From Paralvinella palmiformis (taxonomy: Eukaryota > Annelida > Polychaeta > Terebellida > Alvinellidae), in the NCBI GenBank assembly GCA_025642065.1, contig JAODUP010000034.1:696501-760500 (forward strand): a DNA stretch of 64,000 nucleotides, read 5' to 3'. A model generated the notes under the pieces. The model had not been told where the DNA came from and searched no databases. It saw only the letters and a program-made list of their open reading frames with translations. The number at the start of each line of letters is the position of its first letter. The first letter of the stretch is position 1. The position numbers and the translations under genes were made by a program. This document shows positions 21,425-34,100 of this stretch, in pieces.

Positions 21425-21605
21425 TTAATCGTGTGTATTGAGTATTTCACATCTTTTTATTTTTAAATTTTTCATGAATGTTTTAATGTTATGTTAATTA
21501 GGGTGCACTATAAGCAATGCTTCAACCATCCTCCTTTTCAACATTTTATTATTTATGTATTTAATATGAAAGTTGAAATAAACAATTTGAATTGATTTGA
21601 AATGC
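21425..21605 (+). mobile_element. LINE 3'-end fragment, copy 1
   Basis: The stretch from CATCTTTTTATTTTTAAATT to AAATAAACAATTTGAATTGA matches, on the opposite strand, 32300-32475 along its length. It ends in an AATAAA plus TTGAATTGATTTGA tail, similar in style to the inner LINE at 19340. Confidence 0.6.
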
Positions 21606-21825
21606 ATCTAATTGATTTGGCTTTGAGTTTGACAAGTCTTTTCCTATGATTATCCCCCATTAATTTAACATTTTAAAAATAGTTTACCTCCAAAAATATT
21701 GTAATAAATTATCAATGAAAAGAATAAATGTGACTCAGAAACAATATATTAACTGAAATATTGTTTGTAATATATACACGTACTTCAGTTTATATAATAT
21801 GGCTTAACTTTATTGGAACTGGCTA

Positions 21826-21900
21826 CACGTGTTTTCTTCAACCGACGATTCTCCAAAATTGATTTGTGTTTATCGTATTCGTGCTAACCGGAAACACGTG
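21826..21900 (+). promoter_or_regulatory. GRWD1 proximal promoter with two E-boxes
   Basis: CACGTG occurs at 21826-21831 and 21895-21900, and CCGGAA (ETS-like) lies just before the second. The ATG of GRWD1 is 26 bp past the second box. The transcription start is not determined. Confidence 0.5.
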
Positions 21901-21925
21901 CTTGCGAACTAATAATAACAATAAA

Positions 21926-22157
21926 ATGGATGTTGGTGAAGAGATGGAATTTGTGGATGAAGAAGGTGAGGATGTAGAAGATTTTGAAGAATTTGAAGAT
22001 GTGGAAGATGAGGAAGATGTGGAGGATGTGGAAGAGATGCAGCAGTCGGATGTACCAGTTACTCCCGGTACATATCTACCCGGACAGCCATTAGCACATG
22101 ATGAACACCTAGTATGTGATGAATCGGCATACAAAATGTACCATCAAGCGCAGACAG
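21926..22157 (+). CDS. GRWD1: GRWD1 exon 1
   Basis: The ATG at 21926 opens an acidic N-terminus ([18 protein letters not shown]), then [13 protein letters not shown] and YKMYHQAQT. Donor ACAG|GTAACT, phase 1. Antisense serine-rich frames here are shadows. Confidence 0.95.
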
Positions 22158-25100
22158 GTAACTGGGCGATAATGGAAGTTAACGTGGTTATAAGTGGTTA
22201 GGGTAAAATACTACGAATACTAGGAGGGGGGGGGTTACAGTTGGTGAAGACATTACCGAGTAGTTTAGCTACTAGTAAATGATACTGATCTAGAGAAAAA
22301 TGCCTATGAAACATTTGCCCGAATTGACTCATTTTAATGATTATTTTTACAGTTAGACTCCCATTCTTATGATTCTAGGCCATTGGGCTGATTGGCTTTG
22401 AGATTGATTGATATCTTTCGTTTCATGAATGCCTGATCCAATCATGAAACAGGGATAGCACACAAAGTGGGAGCACTTACTTCCGGTGTGGTCCCTTTTT
22501 ATTGAGTGGTTTTTCATATCTCTTCCCCGCCAGAACAGAAAGATGGAGCTGAAATACCCCAAGGGTAGTCACTGCCAGAGTGTATTACGTCCTCAGATGG
22601 TTTTTAACGTCCCCCTTTTTAATTAATTCAGTGGAGATGGCAGTACCATTTAACATCATCAGCCCTGCACGATGTTGTGAGCTGAGAAATTAATTTAATC
22701 CCTGGAAAGGTTTTGGCCATTGACGGGTGATTTGACAGCATTGAATCTGTAATGCTCGGCAGTCAGAGTAAATCCACCTTTTACAACAAAATGCAACATA
22801 CTTAACCACTAGACGACCGGAGCTCAGATAAGAATTACATTTACAACGGTTCATTTGACATTTGGTCTTATATTTATTGATGATTAACAGTACGTACCAT
22901 AATTTCATAAATGTTGCTTCTTGACAGTTGATATGAATACTTAATGTAATTGATTGATGAAAGCAATGTATACAGTAGGTGCCCATTTAAACATGGATGT
23001 TGGGTCCACAAGCTGTCTGCATGAACGGTGGGTGAAAATAGGGAGTTCAATTATTCACCTTGTTTTGCACAATCCTTGAAGATTACATACAACTGTTTAT
23101 TTCATAAATGTTCCCATTAATTGTTTCATCATTTGTTGACTTAAACATAAATCTTATCCCACTGTTTCTATTGAAAAAAAAAAAATTCTGCAAAATTGCT
23201 CAAAAGGTAAAATCCATGTTTGATTGGTGATGGTCATCCGCCAAAAATAGTGCATGTTTTTCAGATGAAGGTAGCAAATATATTATCGACCAATAAATGA
23301 ATGTTTATAGATGCATGTATACAAATAAACCTGTGAAAATGTATTTGTTTGTGTATCTACTTTTGTAATTGCAATAAATATAACATACACAATAGCTGTG
23401 AAGTAACAAAAAGAATCAAACTTATTTAGTGGGTGGAGTCACCAAACATGGGGTCAATTTTAGTCATTTCCACATTAGATTACTCAATTCAAAATTTTTA
23501 CATACTCTTTTTTTACCATGAGTAGGTACCACGAGTACCTGCTCCAAATAGTTTATATTCCAAGTAGGATTGTCATGGAAGAAATATTTCTGAATTAAAA
23601 AGTTAAATGGTAAATTTTTGTGTTGGTTATTTTTTTTGTAGCATATTCCAAATTGACCTCATGTCTGGGAATCACACAATAAATGAGGGTTGTGATTGGG
23701 CTATTTGTTTGGCAGATTGAGCCACAGTGGTATGTAATTAAGATTGTGATCAATAAATCTACTTGTAGGTAATTTGTGGCTGTTGGCTATGTTTTTTGTG
23801 TGTGAATAGACTGATTCAATTACCCCTGGCGCCACCATGGGGCTGAATTTCACACTACAGTTTTGGGTTAGAAGTCTAAGAATCACAGTGTTGCATGGCG
23901 ATTTTTGCATGTATTGATTGATAACTGTCTTACTGAAAAGATGATATATTATATATATATATATATATAGGCTATTTACCAGCTATATTTGGATTTTATT
24001 TATTTATAGTCCATTAAGGTTATGTGATCTCCAGATCATAATTTTGCATTTAATAGGAATGGCATAGACTTTATTCAATAGATATATGCCACTAAACTAA
24101 GTAATGTTCAGTGCAGTTTGCATGGCTGTTATGGTCCAGCCTGTCTAGTTCAAACTTTTTGTAGAACCGTTGCCATCTGACATGTGAATGGATAAAATCA
24201 ATGATCACATAGATTATAATTCAATGGGTGTTTCCTATTACTGTAACATTGGTATTTATGCATGATATCTTGTACTGAAAGTGAATTAACTGTTTTATTT
24301 TCTAAATCAGCCATTCATGCAATGTTTACTACAACTTACAAGTAAATGTCAAGGGTGTTAATACTCTAATGTAATAATACTTTTTATTTAATAATATACA
24401 GGTGATGCATATATGATTGGTTCCAAGGTACAAGTAAAATAATATTTACAAAGATTGCAAATTTACATTAAATATTAAAAAATCTTCATTAAAATCAATT
24501 TACATTCAGCTAAAAGTTTGATTTTAAAATCATTTATTTAATCCATTGAAATATGTGCTAAAAAATCCCCTACGAGTCAACATGAATAATGAAGGCTTAG
24601 CTGTGTCATTCATCTGGAAAGATCGGTCCGCTCAATCATTGCGTTAAATCCTGATAAATATTGTGTTAAATCCTTTGGAAAGACAATCAGTCAACTGAAA
24701 TGCTAGTCTCAGTCTCTGTGTAATATATGATTTTGTGTTATACTGGTCCGCAATATAAACGGGACATATTGTATAACAAACATTAATAATAATATGATTA
24801 AATTCCCTCAAAATCAGAATCATTCTTGTCATGCATGAAAAAGCTGGCCCATTCATAGTTCAGAATCTCATTGTAGCAGGAGAATTGTCATAATATTCAG
24901 CATAGCCGTCGTTATCCGCCACATCCTCAGTTTCAGCAACACCTTCCCCAATAAAATCTTCATACAGGACATCATTTCTGTTCCATCCATCTTATTAGAA
25001 ATATCACACTTTAAGAAGGACTTGCAAACCATTTGTTCCGGAATACTCTCCCACACGGTTTTCATCCACCTGATGACCAGGGAATCAATAGTCTCTAGGT

Positions 25101-28100
25101 TATCAGCAACTGTCATCTAATCATTTCATAGTTCCGCTTTTCACCCTTAAATGGCTTGTTCAGCCATACATCCAATGCCTGCAGTAGTGATGTAATCCTT
25201 CCACTATGATGGCCTGGGTGGATTTTGCACCTAAGATCCACAAGAAGATCAAAAGTTGTTCACCACTACCTTTGATTTCCATTGCTTTAATAATATAATT
25301 ATTAAACGAACTTGTCACAGTCCTGTCTACTGGTAAACAATTGTGAGCAGTGATTGCTATTGTATCACTAATCATCCAGAAGTAACGGTTGGTAATGGAG
25401 CATGACTATCAAGTATTATTACATAAAGACTGGCATGTTTGAGAATTGCTGTAGCTAAAAATAATCGTTGGCCTTGTAACTAATAATGAGTACTGATGAC
25501 GTATAAGAAAATAGTGAATTCTGTGATCAGCCAGTTTGTGGATCTTTAGTTGTCTTTTAATAAATTTTTGTTTAAAAAAAATCCTCTAGTGTCGTGCATC
25601 CAGGATGGCCCAGAACAGCTTTCCTTCAGCTGGTAGCAAATATGACGCACATAGAAGTCGAGGTGCTTCTGAGATCTTCCCCCCCACCCCCCAAAAAAAA
25701 TCTACTTACCTCAAGTTTTTACGATACACGTATAGGTTGATTAAATGTAATAGAGGAAATGGGGGGACAGCATAACCTGGAGTGATATAGGTGATTTAAA
25801 TGGTGAGTCACTGGGTCTAACACCCTTGGTCATGGTCACCATTGAAAAGACTTGATTGTTGGGATTTACATGTCACCATTGTCGCTGTTTCGGGGGGTTG
25901 CCCACGGGATTCCAACAGGATGTCAATGTCTACGTTGTTCAGATCCTTATGGATGCTGTAAATAGCTCTCCATAGAGTTTGAGGGGTGTCCAACTAGTGA
26001 TCTGAAGCCGTTGTTCCAGAACTTGCAGATGTTGTTAGTTCTGGATCCACCATCCATAGTTGCCATGTCAACATTCCATAGCATTTTCATTGTGGAAATG
26101 ACTCCATCTCATCCTGCTGGCTGACGTATTAGGTGATATGTTCTTTTTCAAAACACCACTGTAATTCCAGGGGTTATGTCCAAGATGTGATATCGGGAGT
26201 TTTCAAAGGGGATTTCCATAATCACATGGGGTTTTGTCTTCAGGGGGTTTTGTCCTGGATTCAGGCAAACTCATAGTCTAGGTATAATGCAAAGTTCATC
26301 AACAAATGATCAGATTGAGTGGAAACTTAGGAAATATAAGCAAGTCTGAAAAGGTGAGTTTTCAAATGGTGATAGAAAGAAACTATGTCATTTGATTACT
26401 TAAAATGTTCAGAGAGTGGATTCCAAAGTGTAGGGATAGCAATTGAAAAAGCATGAGTGCCAGCCAGCATGAGTTTTAACCCTGGGAACAGACAATAACT
26501 GAAAACCAGATGAACAGACTTTCCTGGGCTTGGGTGCTAAAGATAGCATGGAAAATATATACGAAGATTCTCCGGAAAAAAGAGTTTGATAGGCAATGGT
26601 ACAGAGTTTGAAAATGATAGGAGATTGAACAGGGAGCTAGTGAAGAGATTTCAGAAGTGGGACAGAATGGGAAAACCAAAATGACAACCCTAGCTAAGCA
26701 GTTCTGAACACACTGAAGTTCTAGTTTATTGTTAGACGTGATGTGTTATAAAGAAGAGAGTTGCAATAATCAAGCCTACTAGTAATGAGTGCTGTAGCAA
26801 TGGTTTTGGCAACTGAAAGAGAAATATAGTGATGGATACAGTGAAGGTCGTGAATATGATAGAAGAAGCAGTGACATGCCAGAGAAATATGTTTTATGAA
26901 GTTAAAATTGCTGTCCAGTGTAACACCAAGATTACATACAGTGTGTGATGCTATGATTAAGGATGGGCATAGGGAAGAAATGAGTAAGTTTGCTGTATTG
27001 TCTGGATGTACCTATAATGATGAAATCTGTTTTGTTGGCATTGAGCCTAAGTTTATTGTTTGTCATCCAGCCAGAGATATCACTGAGACAGTCACCTAGC
27101 TGTGTAAGAGAAAGATCAGTGTCTGTTGTAGATAAAGATATGTATACTTGGGTGTCATCTGCATTTAAATGATGGTCTAATTTGTGGCTGTGAATAAGTG
27201 AGCTTATTGGTGTGGTATACAGCGTAAACAATAGCAGTCCAAGAACAAAGCTTTGGGAACACCGGAAAACAAAGGCACTGCCTTTAAAAAACAGTTTCTT
27301 ATTTAACCGATTGAAGTCTATTTATTAAGAATGAGTGGATCCAAGTAAGTGCTGTACCCGATATGCAGGATTGGCCAAAAGCTGGCTAATACTCTTATTA
27401 CACACTGCCAATAAATGGATAACTATGAAAGACCCAAGTTTCATAGCTCTAGCTGATAAACTATCAGGCACAAGCATCACATTTTCCATCTACTTTTTCA
27501 CCAATGTTGCTACCAAGCTCTTGACAATTGATTATGGCCTAAATTGTGCCAATGTGTTGTTAAATAACATTCATTAATCCATCCTCACCGATTAATTGAT
27601 GGAAGGGCCTTAGATTTTATGGAGTGCCAATTGACTTTCTAGAATTAGCTGTCAAGCTACTATCATCCCTAGCTTCATCAGCATCAATGTACAATATTTC
27701 TAAGATATAATTTGAAAATCTCAGAATATTTCCTGTGTTACAAAACTGGGATCAAAATTAATAGGATATATATCAGGAAAACGTTGTAGGGAAGCCAACG
27801 CTTGACAGTTAGAGAACTGTCTGATTGTGTATATTTTATTTTCAAAGGGCTGTTGCAGATTCTTATTTTGGTACTGAGCTGAACAAAATACATAGCATAA
27901 ACATGTGTTTGTCATCCAATTAATGAATAGTTCTATTAAATGAATACTTCCCCCTAAGCTCTAGAAGCAAATGGCAGACTAATCCAGTCAATTGATTTTG
28001 GCTACAAACAATACCAGCGTATGATTACCATAGTCTAATAATCAGACCCTAACTTATCGTATAATAATTTTACTTTTAATATTATAATATTAACATATTA

Positions 28101-31100
28101 ATAATTTAAGCCATTCTAAAAACTACTTTTCGGGTATATCTTGGAAAATATGTCACATATTTGTTGGCTATGCCAATATTTATATTAAAAATGTATGCTT
28201 TTGACAGTTTATGATGCTATCATGTTATAAACCGTCATAAACGTGTTTATGACATGACATCATAAACCCTGGATTAATCCTTGTTTTTTTACATCGTGTC
28301 ATAAACTTGCCATCCCTGATATATGTATGGTACATTATGTTGGTTGTTGTGCATCTGATATATTTTTCCTATAAGAATCAGTAAGTGTGAAATATAATGA
28401 GATATTATTATTATTATACAACCTTTGTGGATCAATCTGTTGTAATCTGGGCTGTATTTACTGATAGTAGTCAGTTGTATGCATCCAGTGTCACCTGCAT
28501 AATACCAGGATCATAAAACTACATCTGGAGTACCATTGGGCTGCTGCTGTCTGCTGACTTTTCAGCTGATAACTGAAAATCCATCCCACAATTCACCACT
28601 ATTTAAATACATCATCCAGGATACCGGTAATCTTAACGGGAAACAGCCTTTCAGAAATGTACTGTACTCTATAAAGTTGTTAAACATTAATATAATAAAA
28701 TGGTATGTTGATGAATAAGATATTAAACCAAAATGATTTGAATACACATTGACCAAACATGCTATTATTGGAAGTTGGTTAATAACATTGGTCAGTTTTA
28801 CAGGTATCCAATGGTTGTTTTTAATGAGTTGTGGGAAGGTTTTGGAAATATAATCCAAAATCTAGCCCTAACCATGTATATCTCTTAATTGAATAATAGT
28901 TCTTGTTATTGTTGTTATATGTAACACATCTGTTATTGGAACTTGATCCAGATGAAATTATCACAACGTTTACACAGTTTGGGTTTGATATTATTAAAAT
29001 CAATGGAGCATTCTGACTATTTGGTGGGATTATTGCGAAATGAATTTTGTGTATTAAAGCTCTGTGGCATTCCAAGAGTGATTTGTGATAGAGGTATTAT
29101 ATATGTTGTTAAAGTAGATATGAATAGCTGGCAATTATTATGAACCATCATTTTGTTGTCTCATAGGTGCACCTTGTCTTAGCTTTGATCTACTTCCTGA
29201 CAAGCTTGGGGATGACAGAACTGAGTATCCAATGACATGTTACCTGGTGTCGGGCACGCAAGCTGAACGTGCACATGTCAATAATATCATAGTTATGAAG
29301 ATGAGTAATTTGCATGGAACAAATCAACAAAATGAGGAATGTGATGACGACGATGATGATGACGACGATGATGAGAAGGATCCAGAATTAGAAACAGCTC
29401 TCATTAAGCATAATGGTTCCATTAATCGAATCAGGGTAAGCCTTGATGTATTTACTACACAGAATCGTTCACTCGTTATCACAGAAAGTAGCAGGATTCG
29501 TAAATTAGATTTAGGGTTTTAGATGATAGATAAGTGGAAAATTATTTTGTTTGTTCTAGGCAACTGTGTTGGGCAATAACCATTTTGTTGCTACTTGGTC
29601 GGATACTGGCAAGGTGCACCTATGGGATTTGTCTCGTCCGTTAGAAGCTGTAAATAATTCGGATGTTATGGCCGTCTATACAAGGAATGAAGAATCACCT
29701 TCACCGGTATTTACCTTCTCTGGGCACTTAGTGGAAGGATTCGCAGTGGACTGGTCACACATTACACCTGGTAATTATGGTCTTTTATTGTTATTCTTCG
29801 GGTAGCACTTTTATTTAAATGTTTCAGTTGTTCTGACAGAGTTCATTATTATATTGGTGGCCCATCATCATCATCATCCTGTATACCAGATCTCGGTCTC
29901 ATGGCATGTGTGGCGACTGTCATGAGATTATAACTCTTTGTGAGCGCATTTTATGATATTAATATGATATGTTATGGTGTTTAGGTCAGCTGGCTACTGG
30001 AGACTGCAGCAAATATATCCACGTGTGGAAATTACAAGACGGGGGAACATGGCATGTAGACCAGCGTCCTTTTGTAGGACATACAGCATCCGTTGAGGAT
30101 ATACAATGGTCACCAAATGAAGCCACTGTAAGACACTTAATAGTAAAACTGTTCAATAATATCATATTTTACTTTGTGTGGTCTTAGTTGGATGCATGTT
30201 CTTAAAACAATACATACCTGGGTTTTCTTATTCAGTTTTGTATACTGTATTTCTTGTATTGTTCTGAACTGCGGACATTTAAAAATCTAAGTTAATAATA
30301 TTTTAAATATTATTTTGTGAAGATTAGTGCAACTCGGGTCCCATTTCACAACTAGAAAAACAATGCTTATTTTGGTAACAGACCATTCCCAGCCCTGAGT
30401 TGGTTTGTGATAAGAGAGACAGCAGTGTAGTTAAGCCCCATTAGAAAACATTCTTTTCTTGAAAAGTCTCATTTGATTTGAGCCAGGTTCCTGAATGACA
30501 TTAAATATTTGTGAATATTCCAGTATGATTTTAAAACTAAAAGGGCCATCATTTTTTAAATGAAAGATTCTTGTAGATATTTTAGTATAATTCATCCAGG
30601 AATTGCTCTCGAGTATGCATGTGTTTATGACGTACCAGTCTGATAATTGTGCATTAGAATGCTCTGGTTCTACTGCTTCGCACTGACTACATCTGTAGAC
30701 AAATAACAAAATGAAATTCCTCATTTTGAAACAAAATTCATAGAATCTACCATATTATGAAATGAAATTTCTCCAAATTTTTAAATGGAATTGTCCTTTA
30801 TTGTATTAGAAGATAGGTGTCACTGTCGTTACACCATCAATCATCTTGAGTAAATTTAGAATGGCACTGCTCACATTGTGACCCATATCTGAACATCACC
30901 CCAATCCTTCAGAAACTACATTAGGTGCTGATGAGAAGTAAATATAGTTCAAAATTTTACTAGCAACTTATAATTCCCTCAGTGACATTGCAGCTAAATA
31001 TTTGTGTGAACTCTTGTCCCTAGACATTCATTAATAAAAATCAGTTTATCCAGTGTAATAGTATTGCAGCTGCCTGTGTCTCACTTTAAATCATATGGCA

Positions 31101-34100
31101 ATTGTGGTTTTAGTATAGAAGCTTTGACAATAATTTAGAATTGTGTTGAAAAGTTTTAATCTTTTCTAAAATCTACTTATTCAAGATTTTTTCTCTCTTT
31201 TAATTAATATCGATCATTCACCATGTCTGATCAGCTTTGAGACAAAGCACATGTGAGGATTCATTGTACGTGTTGTAAGAATAAATTGTTAAATTAAAAA
31301 TATTGTGGTTATTATTATTAGAAGGGTCAGGTCAGATGAACCAAAATGTAAACAAAACTATATAACCTGTTAAGCTCCAAATCTGTTCATGGCTATTTAT
31401 ATTGGTCACAGGTGTGTTATATTGAAAACAATGTCTCATAGCCACTTTGATGATCAAGAGATATCCTAAAAAATACAGGATTTGTGAGAATGAAAACAGA
31501 GTATTCTGATGTTAAACCTATCCATTCCTGTATTAAATGTAAATTCTTGATGTTTCTAACCTAGAACGTTCTGGTCAGGAAAGTTCTATTGGCTATGAAG
31601 GTTAGAAACAACCAACGAGTTAGTTATTTCATTGTGGAAGTATTTGTTTTTACTTATATTCCTGTGGGTTATTTTCATTTTAATTGTTATGTTTTATTCA
31701 TCTACAGGTATTTGCTTCATGTTCAGTGGATAAGTCTATACGTATCTGGGATATACGTTCATCACCTAGTAAAGCATGTATGTTGACTACAGAAGAGGCT
31801 CATGAACGTGACGTTAATGTTATTTCTTGGAACAGACACGAACCTTTTATTATATCTGGGGGTGATGATGGCATCATTAAAGTTTGGGATCTACGACAAT
31901 TTCAGGTGAAGAACATGATTCTACTTTATATGTATCATCATTACACTATCAATATCTCCTCCAGTGACAGCTGAGAAAATCTTTTTAGCATAGTACTCAT
32001 AGATTAGAAGATGAATAGCAATCGTCTCTTCTATGGGAGACTTTCAGGCTATTAGCCATAATTACTTTTATTCCGCATAGATAAACTACAGTTTTAGCAC
32101 TTTAAAACAGTCATAGTATGCAACAGTCACATGATATATGACCAGTGGGCTCCAATGATTTTAGGACATTTGTGCAATTGTGGTGTTAATAAAACAAGGC
32201 CATTTTTTTTAATATACTTGTTTTACAAACCTGCCAACCGCAGCTGAAACTTGCCACCGAGAAATAAAATTTACTTTTATTCTGCGGGTAACCTTGTTTT
32301 TTCCCTTTCAAATTGTTTATTTTAACATTCAAAATACCTAATTTTAACAAAAGCAAACGCATACAGAATGTTGAAAAGGAATATGCTTGAAGCATTGCTT
32401 ATACAAAGCATCCCCCCTTAACATAACATTAAAAACATTCATGATAAATTTAAAAATAAAAAGATATGGAAGTTTAGGACTCGGAGTTTTTCCCAGTAGC
32501 TACTAACCTAAAATATACTCGATTAATTTAGGGGTTCAACCACCTTACACTTCAATGGTTTGATCTTAGTATATGTGATACAGCAATCAGCAAGAAGTAC
32601 TTTGATCACGTGATTTGTGACCCAATTCAATGTTGTAAAGGTTATTTATATAAGCAAAGTGGCGGGAGTGGAAGTTCGACCACAGTGAGGGCCTTGTCTT
32701 CTTGAAATTTGGACTAGAAACCCATGGCTGTCGTCTATTGGGCACAGCCAAACACACAGTGCAGGGCGGATCAACCAGATGTATATATACATAGTGTAGA
32801 CTTTTGAAATGTTGACACCTATCGACAAAAGTTTGAATTTTGATACGGCCACTTTCAATCGCTAATTGTTTTCGGTGTATTGTTGCAAATTGCTTCAAAG
32901 TAAACACAAAACAATTATTCAGTGATATATTATGTTCCAACTTAAAACTATTAAGTGTAATAAATAAGGAATATGGTTTTAATGTTGTGGTCGATTCTCC
33001 CCGCCTGGTCGAACCTCCCCACTTCTCCTATATCATTTTGAAACAACAACAAATCGAAATACTACAAAATACTACCTACAACTAGGTATTATCACAATGG
33101 TTTTGCTTACGGCATACACGAAAAAAGCTTTCTTCAGGCATCACTCAACAAGTCTCCCATTTTGTCTTCCTTGACCCGGGGCGCCTCCGTGGTCTAGCGT
33201 GTTGGACTACAGATCACTACCACCCGTGTTCAAATCTCGGCATGGGCATATCTGAAGGTTGTTTCATCTTTGACTTCGCTTCATTACCTTTGGAGGTCGC
33301 TCGGCCCATTTAGCCTACCTTGTGCACAAAAGTGGCCGTAAAACATTAATCATCATCATCATCTTCCTTGACCCGCACACTAAACGGCCTCCTGAAGTGG
33401 GGCGTTATTAAGTTTTAAAGGTCAAAAAAACTATTGGAGAGATTGTCAAATCCCAACTAACGGAAGGATATATGTTATATAAAACATTGTGTTTTGGGAG
33501 GCAAATTTTCCGTAAAACAAGTATTAAAAAAACAAATGGCCTAATACAAAATTACTTTTAGGGCTTTCTTTCTTCTGCTTGAGTACACACGGAATTGTCA
33601 GAAAAAATCCAATTCTAATCCTGAGATGTATACTGAGGATTAATGTTTAACCACAGATTTATTTGCGGATAATATGCGACTGAGGCGTAGCTTTGGTAAA
33701 TGGTAGTAATTATGACACTTGCATATATAACACTTTTTCCATAGTATTGTATAACTTCTTCAGATGTGTCATAGAAACATGAAGTTGTCCAAATTGTTGC
33801 CAAAAATCTATTTTTTTTAAGGGTAAATAAACTGATGGGGAATAACAGTAGACATGTTGATAGAGATGTTTTTATCATATAGCACATAACAAGACTAATT
33901 ACACAAACAAATGTCAACTTGGAAGGCCAGCAAATGTCATCTAGGAAAAAAATTTAAGTACATATTTGACAAGTCATATAGTCCTCCACCATTAATATTT
34001 GTTTAATGTTTAAAAAAAAAAAAAAGTTCTGAAATTTCACAGGAGAAAGTGGAGTGAAAGTGACTCAGTTTATTATTTAACTTTTAGATCTCTTTCATTC

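Larger units (their letters stand above)
22158..29166 (+). other. GRWD1 intron 1 (7.0 kb)
   Basis: From donor GTAACT to acceptor TCTCATAG. Besides the relics listed separately (22690-23045, 24770-27345) it holds unremarkable AT-rich sequence, a (TA)n tract at 23944-23969, and at 28207-28315 several TCATAAAC/GTTTATGA words, including the dyad TCATAAACGTGTTTATGA at 28235-28252. No additional GRWD1 exon is needed, since the flanking exons join in phase. Confidence 0.8.

Noticed and set aside
21838..22134. Serine-rich open frame on the minus strand ([14 protein letters not shown])
   Set aside because: It is the antisense of the acidic GAA/GAT codons of GRWD1 exon 1.
33179..33260. tRNA gene suggested by box A and box B
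   Set aside because: The spacing and body belong to a SINE with target duplications and an (ATC)n tail; no proper acceptor stem.
34006..34025. Poly(A) run as evidence of a retrocopy
   Set aside because: A13 in an AT-rich intron with no upstream coding homology or flanking duplication.
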